A stretch of 7,034 nt of DNA from Crocinitomicaceae bacterium (GTDB taxonomy: Bacteria > Bacteroidota > Bacteroidia > Flavobacteriales_D > Crocinitomicaceae). This document shows, piece by piece, positions 1 through 4,993 of this stretch (within the stretch, counting starts at the first letter, position 1; every line of letters begins with the position of its first letter). The translations under genes and the position numbers were made by a program. The DNA lies in NCBI GenBank assembly GCA_002696025.1, contig NZQU01000033.1, forward strand, positions 1 to 7,034, given 5' to 3'. Under the pieces are notes generated by a model. It was not told the origin of the DNA. It searched no databases and saw only the letters and a program-made list of their open reading frames with translations.

Positions 1-2
1 TA

Positions 3-59
3 TTTATTATGATGTTTTCATTTATAATTTCACTTATGGTATCTTTATGTCAATTATGA
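3..59 (+). CDS. possible C-terminal tail of an unidentified upstream gene (5' partial)
   Basis: The reading frame starting at base 3 is open to the left edge and ends at TGA 57-59. It gives a hydrophobic run (about FIMMFSFIISLMVSLCQL) that could be the last membrane segment of a protein encoded upstream. Its stop would overlap the ATG at 56 of the next gene as ATGA, the same junction type seen at 3141-3144 in this window. There is too little sequence to identify a product. A run this short may be open by chance, and a free-standing 16-residue peptide from ATG 9 is also possible. I consider it a weak call. Confidence 0.2.
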   Translation, partial: FIMMFSFIISLMVSLCQL

Positions 60-1279
60 GGTGCAAATTGTTTTTTTTCTTGGTAATTGTTTCTTTCAAA
101 GCGTTCTCTCAATTAGGTTGTACAGATCCACAGGCTTTAAATTATAATTCAAATGCTAGTATAAACGATGGTTCTTGTGTTTATGATGTTACTGATTATT
201 CTCCTATTTTAATAGGTGATTTGCCATCTGCTTTAAATGAGAATTCTGGATTGATTTATTGGGATGATAAGCTTGTGACATTTAATGATAGTGGTGGTGC
301 AAATAAAATTTATTTGATTGATACCAATGGAGTTAATATAGTTCAGGAAATTACAATATCAAACGCTCAAAATATCGACTGGGAAGCAATTGCTCAGTCT
401 TCTGATTCAATATATGTTGGCGATTTTGGTAATAATGCCGGTTCTCGTCAAAACCTATGTATATATGGCATTTCAAAATCAGATATTTTATTGACTACTA
501 ATAATTCAGTTGTTGGGGTTAAATCACAATTTAACTATGCTGACCAAGTTGTTTTTTCGGGTCAATACGAAAATCACAACTACGATTGCGAAGCTTTTTT
601 TTATCATAATGATTCTTTACACTTATTTACTAAAAACTGGGGAGACTTATACACCAAACATTATGTTTTGCCTAGCTCAAATCAAAATGTATTTTCGGCT
701 TCAGTAAAAGATTCGCTTTATGTTGATGGCTTGATAACAGATGCCTCACTTGATTCAATCAATAATCGCATTTTGTTATTGGGTTACAAAAACAATGGCT
801 CAAATTTTTATACCAGTTTTGTTTATCTTTTATTTGATTATTCAGCTAACAACTATTTTTCAGGAAATAAAAGAAGAATCGAAATTGGCTCTATGCTTGA
901 GGTTTCGCAGACTGAGGGTATATCTTGGTCAGATAGTTTGACTGGTTATATATCTGCTGAAGAAATTGTTTCTGTAATAACAATATCACCAAAGCTTTTT
1001 TCTTTTGACTTTTCGACTTATCTAAGCAATTCATTGAGTAAAACGGATGATCTAGAAGAATCTTATTGGCTTGCTCCAAATCCTGTAATTGATTACATGA
1101 TATTACCAGAGGATATTAAGACCTTTAGTATAATGAATCAATCAGGAAAAGTAATTATAGAGCGTATTGATTACATTACAAATAACCTTATTGACCTTAA
1201 GTTTTTAAAAGCAGGTAAATATTTTCTAAAAGACCTTAAAAATAATAGAGTATATAAGTTTGTAAAACTTGATTACTAA
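47..1279 (+). CDS. secreted beta-propeller-like protein with T9SS type A C-terminal sorting domain
   Basis: The 410-residue product has a signal peptide at residues 1 to about 21 (basic RCK, hydrophobic FFFLVIVSF, cleavage near AFS-Q). Residues 24-44 carry a Cys-flanked motif beginning GCTDPQALNYN and ending DGSC, a module I recall from secreted flavobacterial proteins. The body, about 50-330, looks like a beta-propeller: ENSGLIYWDD and FNDSGG at 65-84, WEAIA at 112-116, YVGDFGNN at 123-130, then further beta-rich blades. These resemble the phytase-esterase-like or SdiA-regulated propellers, but no catalytic residues can be assigned. Residues 341-410, starting WLAPNPV and ending YKFVKLDY, match the T9SS type A sorting domain, so the protein should cross the outer membrane and be released or anchored on the surface. 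Start choice is open: ATG 47, or ATG 56 (MRCKLFFF), which gives an equally good signal peptide. The frame has no stop upstream inside the window. The substrate is unknown. Confidence 0.85.
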   Translation: MSIMRCKLFFFLVIVSFKAFSQLGCTDPQALNYNSNASINDGSCVYDVTDYSPILIGDLPSALNENSGLIYWDDKLVTFNDSGGANKIYLIDTNGVNIVQEITISNAQNIDWEAIAQSSDSIYVGDFGNNAGSRQNLCIYGISKSDILLTTNNSVVGVKSQFNYADQVVFSGQYENHNYDCEAFFYHNDSLHLFTKNWGDLYTKHYVLPSSNQNVFSASVKDSLYVDGLITDASLDSINNRILLLGYKNNGSNFYTSFVYLLFDYSANNYFSGNKRRIEIGSMLEVSQTEGISWSDSLTGYISAEEIVSVITISPKLFSFDFSTYLSNSLSKTDDLEESYWLAPNPVIDYMILPEDIKTFSIMNQSGKVIIERIDYITNNLIDLKFLKAGKYFLKDLKNNRVYKFVKLDY

Positions 1280-1282
1280 GAC

Positions 1283-1312
1283 TTGTGGATTTAAGTTATT
1301 GTTGTATCTTTG
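1283..1312 (+). promoter_or_regulatory. Bacteroidota-type promoter for rplU-rpmA
   Basis: TTG at 1283-1285 is followed after 19 bases by TATCTTTG at 1305-1312. This fits the Bacteroidota primary sigma factor consensus (TTG, 17-23 bases, TAnnTTTG). It begins 4 bases after the stop of the preceding gene and lies 37 bases before the rplU ATG, leaving an AT-rich leader of about 30 bases with no Shine-Dalgarno sequence. It therefore gives the ribosomal pair its own transcription start. Confidence 0.75.
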
Positions 1313-1349
1313 CCATCCCAAACTAATTAATATATAAAATATTAGCAGT

Positions 1350-1664
1350 ATGTATGCAATTGTAGAAATAGCAGGGCAGCAGTTTAAAGTGCAAAAAGAC
1401 CAAAAGATTTTTGTTCATCAATTAGCTGATAAAGCAGGTTCAAAAGTAGAATTTGAAAAGGTTTTATTGGTTGATAATGATGGTAAAATTAATGTTGGCG
1501 CCCCGGTTATCAAAGGAGCTAAAGTAAAAGCCCTTATAAACGATCACGTCAAAGGAGACAAAGTGATTGTATTTAAAAAGAAAAGACGAAAAGGTTATAA
1601 AAAGAAAAATGGCCATCGTCAAAATTTCACATCAATTACAATCAAGGATATTGTATTGAATTAA
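1350..1664 (+). CDS. rplU: 50S ribosomal protein L21
   Basis: The 104-residue product is full length for bacterial L21. It binds 23S rRNA in the large ribosomal subunit. It opens MYAIVEIAGQQFKV, the usual L21 N-terminus, and carries the family signature at residues 78-94 (KRRKGYKKKNGHRQNFT), a basic loop that contacts rRNA. There is no C-terminal extension. It is the first gene after the promoter at 1283-1312, and rpmA starts 19 bases after its stop, the standard L21-L27 order. The leader is AT-rich (AATATATAAAATATTAGCAG) without a Shine-Dalgarno match, as is usual in this phylum. Confidence 0.98.
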   Translation: MYAIVEIAGQQFKVQKDQKIFVHQLADKAGSKVEFEKVLLVDNDGKINVGAPVIKGAKVKALINDHVKGDKVIVFKKKRRKGYKKKNGHRQNFTSITIKDIVLN

Positions 1665-1683
1665 TATATTAAAATATTTTATC

Positions 1684-1959
1684 ATGGCACATAAGAAAGG
1701 AGTAGGTAGTTCTAAAAATGGTAGAGAGTCAGAAAGTAAAAGACTTGGTGTTAAAATCTTCGGAGGACAAGCAGCAATTTCTGGGAATATAATTGTTCGT
1801 CAAAGAGGAACACAACATCATCCAGGAAATAATGTTGGTATTGGAAAAGATCATACATTATTTGCTTTAACTGATGGTATCGTAGAATTTAAAAAGAAGA
1901 AAAACAATCGTTCTTTTGTATCTGTAGTTCCATTTGAAACAGAAACTGTAGAAGCATAA
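1684..1959 (+). CDS. rpmA: 50S ribosomal protein L27
   Basis: The 91-residue product is full-length L27, whose N-terminal tail reaches the peptidyl transferase centre of the ribosome. It begins directly with MAHKKGVGSSKNGRESESKR, so there is no cleavable N-terminal extension of the kind known in Firmicutes. The conserved core lies at residues 34-52, including IIVRQRGT, HHPG and NVGIGKDHTLFA, followed by a basic KKKKNNR stretch and the terminal VVPFE strand. It is cotranscribed with rplU (19-base gap) and followed 30 bases downstream by a strong intrinsic terminator, so the transcript probably contains just these two genes. Confidence 0.98.
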   Translation: MAHKKGVGSSKNGRESESKRLGVKIFGGQAAISGNIIVRQRGTQHHPGNNVGIGKDHTLFALTDGIVEFKKKKNNRSFVSVVPFETETVEA

Positions 1960-1988
1960 ATATTACTTTTTAAGTAAATAGATATTAC

Positions 1989-2019
1989 AAAGGCTGGTTT
2001 TTTTAATCAGCCTTTTTTT
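1989..2019 (+). terminator. intrinsic terminator of rplU-rpmA
   Basis: AAAGGCTG (1989-1996) pairs perfectly with CAGCCTTT (2008-2015). The stem extends inward through G1997-T2007 (wobble), T1998-A2006 and T1999-A2005 to a five-T loop, giving about 11 base pairs. Seven T residues follow at 2013-2019. It lies 30 bases after the rpmA stop. On the minus strand no long T tract follows the hairpin, so termination of the convergent gene here would be weaker. A smaller AT hairpin (TTACTT 1963-1968 with AAGTAA 1972-1977) precedes it. Confidence 0.9.
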
Positions 2020-2317
2020 ATTTAAACCCATCATAATGACTTTGTAAACTCCAAGCTTCTGGTTTTTTTGAAAACCATTGTTTTACTTTTGGCCATACAG
2101 TTAAAAATAAATCAGATTTGCGGTAGTTTTCTAATGAATCCTTATTTTCCCATTTACTGTAGGTAAAAATAATATTTGGATTTTTTATATCCTTCATCAG
2201 TGTCATCCCTTCACAACCTTTAAAATTTGATATTTGGTCACTAACATTATCAAAGAAAACCAAGAAATCAGTGGTTTTTTCTTTGTTAAATTCCATTTTA
2301 ACGATTCTCGTTATCAT
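2018..2317 (-). CDS. antibiotic biosynthesis monooxygenase (ABM)-fold protein, putative
   Basis: The 99-residue product has the size and pattern of single-domain dimeric alpha-beta-barrel ABM or quinol-monooxygenase-like proteins. It starts with MITRIVKMEF (first strand), then a helix (about 12-30), FKGCEGMTLMKD (32-43, second strand), NPNIIFTYSKWENKDSLENY (third strand and helix, 47-66), and a helix with KKPEAWSL near the end. Members are cofactor-free oxygenases, haem-degrading enzymes or uncharacterised stress proteins, and the sequence does not tell which. The ATG at 2317 is chosen over an in-frame TTG at 2332, because the TTG lies inside a candidate promoter element and the family normally starts MITRIVKM. 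It converges on rpmA: its TAA (2018-2020) overlaps the terminator T tract. It stands alone as a single-gene unit. Confidence 0.8.
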   Translation of the reverse strand: MITRIVKMEFNKEKTTDFLVFFDNVSDQISNFKGCEGMTLMKDIKNPNIIFTYSKWENKDSLENYRKSDLFLTVWPKVKQWFSKKPEAWSLQSHYDGFK

Positions 2318-2329
2318 TTTCTTTTTTTT

Positions 2330-2337
2330 CAAATTTA
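2330..2337 (-). promoter_or_regulatory. candidate -7 element for the ABM-fold gene
   Basis: Read on the minus strand these bases are TAAATTTG, an exact match to the Bacteroidota -7 consensus TAnnTTTG, 12 bases before the ATG at 2317. No clear TTG lies 17-23 bases further upstream, so only half of the promoter is supported. If used, the leader would be only a few bases long and A-rich. Confidence 0.35.
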
Positions 2338-2388
2338 ATATTTAGATGAGAACTATTTAAAATAAATCTATTTACAGTTTTAATTTCT

Positions 2389-2410
2389 TTAATTATTGAT
2401 TAATAATTAA
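2389..2410. repeat. inverted repeat in the divergent intergenic region
   Basis: TTAATTATT (2389-2397) and AATAATTAA (2402-2410) form a perfect 9-base inverted repeat with a 4-base spacer. It lies in the 116-base region between the two divergent genes, directly upstream of a near-consensus -7 (TATATTCG, 2412-2419, one mismatch to TAnnTTTG) for the plus-strand gene. It could be an operator for a dimeric regulator. It is pure A/T, so chance in this AT-rich spacer is a serious alternative. Confidence 0.35.
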
Positions 2411-2433
2411 TTATATTCGTCATCAATTTTTTT

Positions 2434-3144
2434 ATGTCAAATACAATTATCATCATACCAACTTATAATGAACTTGAAAATGTTCAAAGAATGGCTGATG
2501 CAATTATGAAATTGCCCCACTCTTTTGATGTTTTGTTTATTGATGATAATTCACCTGATGGAACTGCACAACAAATAGAAAAGATTATGGATCAGTATCC
2601 AAATCGTTTTTTTCTAGAGAAAAGAGCGGGTAAATTAGGTTTGGGTACAGCATATATTCATGGGTTCAAATGGTCATTGGCCAACAATTATGACTTTATT
2701 TTTGAAATGGATTGCGATTTTTCACACAATCCTTCTGATTTGGTTAGAATGTACGAATCCATTCAAAAAGGTCATGACTTGGTTATAGGTTCTAGATACT
2801 GTAGGGGAGGTAAAGTCCAAAATTGGCCTTTAAAACGAATTTTGATGTCCTATTTTGCCAGTGTTTATGTACGCTTGGTTTTGTTCATAAATATAAAAGA
2901 TACTACAGCTGGTTTCAAATGCTATAGGAGTTCTGTGTTAAAAAAAATAAAGCTTGATAATATTCCATTTAAAGGATATGCTTTTCAGGTTTGTATGAAG
3001 TATGCTGCTTTAAAAAATGGATTTAAAGTCAAGGAAATTCCAATAACATTTGTTGATAGAGAATTTGGTGAATCAAAAATGTCCACGGGTATTTTTAAGG
3101 AGGCCTTTTTTGGTGTCTTTAAAATTAGAAATATAGATTTATGA
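2434..3144 (+). CDS. GT2 polyprenol-phosphate mannose/glucose synthase-like glycosyltransferase
   Basis: The 236-residue product is a GT-A fold family 2 transferase of the dolichol/polyprenol-phosphate mannose synthase (Dpm1) type. Such enzymes transfer a hexose from a nucleotide sugar to a polyprenyl phosphate at the cytoplasmic membrane face. Visible motifs are IIIIPTYNELEN (5-16), DDNSPDGT (37-44, nucleotide binding), KLGLGTAYIHG (67-77), the DxD metal site as MDCDFSHNP (92-100), GSRYCRGG (119-126), DTTAGFKCY (156-164) and the C-terminal VDREFGESKMS (207-217). There is no C-terminal membrane domain, so this is the short soluble or peripheral form. The middle DxD residue is Cys (94), where I would expect Ala. 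The donor sugar and acceptor cannot be read from sequence. The stop overlaps the next start by four bases (ATGA), implying translational coupling with pyrC. Confidence 0.88.
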   Translation: MSNTIIIIPTYNELENVQRMADAIMKLPHSFDVLFIDDNSPDGTAQQIEKIMDQYPNRFFLEKRAGKLGLGTAYIHGFKWSLANNYDFIFEMDCDFSHNPSDLVRMYESIQKGHDLVIGSRYCRGGKVQNWPLKRILMSYFASVYVRLVLFINIKDTTAGFKCYRSSVLKKIKLDNIPFKGYAFQVCMKYAALKNGFKVKEIPITFVDREFGESKMSTGIFKEAFFGVFKIRNIDL

Positions 3145-4478
3145 GTTCAAGTTACCTTTTAAAAAATGCTACCATTGTTAATGAGGGGAGTGTTTTTGTT
3201 TCGGACCTGTATATTAAAAATGGAAGAATCGAAAAAATTTCTTCAGAAATTAATATTCAAGAAAAGTGTGAATTAATCGATCTTGAAGGCAAATTGCTTT
3301 TGCCTGGTTGTATTGATGATCAAGTACATTTTAGAGAACCTGGTTTAACCAATAAGGCAGATATTTCCACTGAATCTTATGCTGCAATTGCTGGTGGAAT
3401 CACTTCTTACATGGAAATGCCAAATACGGTTCCAAATACATTAACACAAGAACTGCTTCAAAATAAATATGAAATTGCGAAACAAAAATCGTTTGCTAAT
3501 TATTCTTTTTACATGGGAGCCAGTAATGACAATGTTGAAGAGGTATTAAAAACAAATCCTAAAAATGTTTGTGGGGTTAAAATTTTTATGGGCTCCTCTA
3601 CGGGTAACATGCTTGTTGATAATACAAATACATTGGAGTCATTATTTTCGAAGGTTGAAATGTTAATTGCAACTCATTGCGAAGATGAGGCAACAGTTAG
3701 AGGCAACCTAGAGTATTATAAAAATAAATATGGAGAAAACATTCCTTTTGATCTTCACCCCATAATAAGAAGTGAAGATGCATGTTACCTTTCTTCTTCA
3801 AAGGCTGTTTCTATTGCAAAAAAACATGGAACAAGATTACATATCCTTCATATTTCAACAGAAAAAGAATTAGAATTATTTGAATCAGGACCCATTGAAA
3901 AAAAGAAAATTACATCAGAGGCATGTGTACATCATCTATGGTTTTCTGATCAGGATTACAAAGAAAAGCAATCATTTATTAAATGGAATCCAGCTGTCAA
4001 AACTCAAAGAGATAGAAATGCGATACTAAATGCAGTAATCAATGATCAAATAGATGTGATTGCAACAGATCATGCACCACATACACTAAAGGAAAAACAA
4101 CAAAGTTATTTGTCTGCACCATCAGGTGGACCATTGGTTCAACATGCACTTCTAGCGATGCTTGAAAAAGTTAATCAACAAGAAATTGAACTAATCAAAG
4201 TAATTGAAAAAATGGCTCATGCTCCTGCTTTATTATTTGGTGTTGAAAATAGAGGGTTTATTCGCGAAGGCTATTTTGCTGATCTTGTAGTTGTCAATCC
4301 AAATCAGAAAATTAAAGTTGAAAAGAGCAATTGTTTATATAAATGTGGTTGGTCTCCTTTTGAAAACCATTTGTTTTCTAATACAATTGAAAAGACTTTT
4401 ATAAATGGTAATTTAGCATATGACAATACGGTCAGAATAAATGAGGTTTTCGGGTCTAGATTAACATTTAATAAATAA
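3141..4478 (+). CDS. pyrC: dihydroorotase, Bacteroidota type
   Basis: The 445-residue product is a cyclic amidohydrolase that interconverts carbamoyl aspartate and dihydroorotate, the third step of cytosolic de novo pyrimidine synthesis. The N-terminal beta domain (1-55) leads into the TIM barrel at LLPGCIDDQVHFREPG (53-68). Candidate active-site residues are His63, Arg65 (substrate carboxylate), Asn95 in MEMPNT, Lys147 in GVKIF (possible carboxylated bridging lysine), His179 in ATHCED, His237 in LHILHIS and Asp310 in ATDHAPH. Also visible are SSTGNML (152-158) and SGGPLVQHALL (328-338). The first His of the usual HxH metal pair is Gln61; I recall the same DDQVHFREPG in Porphyromonas and Bacteroides enzymes, so this is a clade trait and not damage. 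The residue roles come from family knowledge. The start overlaps the GT2 stop by four bases and the stop shares one base with the next ATG. Confidence 0.95.
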   Translation: MSSSYLLKNATIVNEGSVFVSDLYIKNGRIEKISSEINIQEKCELIDLEGKLLLPGCIDDQVHFREPGLTNKADISTESYAAIAGGITSYMEMPNTVPNTLTQELLQNKYEIAKQKSFANYSFYMGASNDNVEEVLKTNPKNVCGVKIFMGSSTGNMLVDNTNTLESLFSKVEMLIATHCEDEATVRGNLEYYKNKYGENIPFDLHPIIRSEDACYLSSSKAVSIAKKHGTRLHILHISTEKELELFESGPIEKKKITSEACVHHLWFSDQDYKEKQSFIKWNPAVKTQRDRNAILNAVINDQIDVIATDHAPHTLKEKQQSYLSAPSGGPLVQHALLAMLEKVNQQEIELIKVIEKMAHAPALLFGVENRGFIREGYFADLVVVNPNQKIKVEKSNCLYKCGWSPFENHLFSNTIEKTFINGNLAYDNTVRINEVFGSRLTFNK

Positions 4479-4831
4479 TGAAAAAACTTTGTCTGATTTT
4501 AATTATACTTGTCTGTGCTTGTGATAATGGTGGAGATAATAATCAGAATGAGACCAAAAAAATAATATCAAAGCAAAAAATGTCATTGATTATTACCGAT
4601 TTAATGCTCGCCGAGAGTTATTTTCAGATTAAATACTCTGTTCTTCCTAGATATAAAGATGCTTTATTGTTAACTGCAGATTCAATATTTTCTAAGCATA
4701 ACATTTCTTCTGCTGAATTTGATGAAAATTACAGCTACTATTTAAACAATAAAGAAGACCTTCTTGAGATTTATAAAGCCTCATTAGATTCACTTAATTT
4801 AAAGCATTCTCAAATAGGTCGTCAAAAATAA
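4478..4831 (+). CDS. DUF4296 lipoprotein
   Basis: The 117-residue product has a short lipoprotein signal peptide (MKKLCLILIILVCAC) with a lipobox VCAC that places the lipidated cysteine at residue 15. The following residues (DNGGDNNQNE) are polar and acidic, compatible with export to the outer membrane. The mature part starts ISKQKMSLIITDLMLAE (30-46), the hallmark of DUF4296, followed by a helical region with YKDALLLTADSIF (59-71) and YYLNNKEDLLEIYKASLDSL (87-106). The function of the family is unknown. In Bacteroidota I recall it next to dihydroorotase and a Dpm1-like transferase, as here. Its ATG shares one base with the pyrC stop (TAATG), so translation is probably coupled. No intrinsic terminator is obvious after its stop. 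Confidence 0.85.
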   Translation: MKKLCLILIILVCACDNGGDNNQNETKKIISKQKMSLIITDLMLAESYFQIKYSVLPRYKDALLLTADSIFSKHNISSAEFDENYSYYLNNKEDLLEIYKASLDSLNLKHSQIGRQK

Positions 4832-4873
4832 GCTTCTAAATATATTTTATTCTTAAAATTTGTTCAAAATCAT

Positions 4874-4888
4874 TAAATTTGCTAGCAA
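4874..4888 (+). promoter_or_regulatory. candidate acnB -7 element overlapping a 10-base palindrome
   Basis: TAAATTTG (4874-4881) matches the Bacteroidota -7 consensus TAnnTTTG exactly, but no clear TTG lies 17-23 bases upstream. The perfect palindrome TTGCTAGCAA (4879-4888) overlaps its end and would cover the transcription start, where a repressor site could lie. A weak stem (GCAAG 4885-4889 with CTTGC 4901-4905, 11-base loop) follows. The rest of the 162-base gap (4832-4993) shows no gene or terminator. The leader would be about 105 bases. Confidence 0.35.
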
Positions 4889-4993
4889 GCACATACTTTT
4901 CTTGCAATTAAATAGATATAATTACATAATCTTAACTTGATTGAGAAAGGATGTTTTTTATAATCCAACTTAAAAATTGAATTGATATCAACT

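Noticed and set aside
40..47. TATCTTTA as a promoter -7 for the secreted protein
   Set aside because: The conserved final G is missing, there is no upstream TTG at the right distance, and it overlaps the start codon.
110..121. Lipobox reading (QLGC) that would make the secreted propeller a lipoprotein
   Set aside because: The -3 position is Gln and a standard signal peptidase I site (AFS-Q) fits better; Cys25 pairs in pattern with Cys44 of the N-terminal module.
510..1079. Three short open frames (510-707 and 741-941 plus strand, 891-1079 minus strand)
   Set aside because: They are out-of-frame shadows of the secreted propeller gene, with compositions typical of AT-rich shifted frames.
1256..1270. 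AAGTTT / AAACTT hairpin near the end of the secreted protein gene
   Set aside because: It is an AT-only 6-base stem inside the coding sequence without a T tract, so it is unlikely to be a terminator.
2330..2332. TTG start giving MKKKKMITRIVKM for the ABM-fold gene
   Set aside because: The poly-Lys lead comes from an A-rich leader, the TTG lies within a TAAATTTG promoter-like box, and the family normally begins at the ATG (2317).
4937..4964. TTGATT, 16 bases, TATAAT before acnB, resembling an E. coli sigma-70 promoter
   Set aside because: The Bacteroidota primary sigma factor does not use this consensus, and such matches are frequent by chance in AT-rich spacers.
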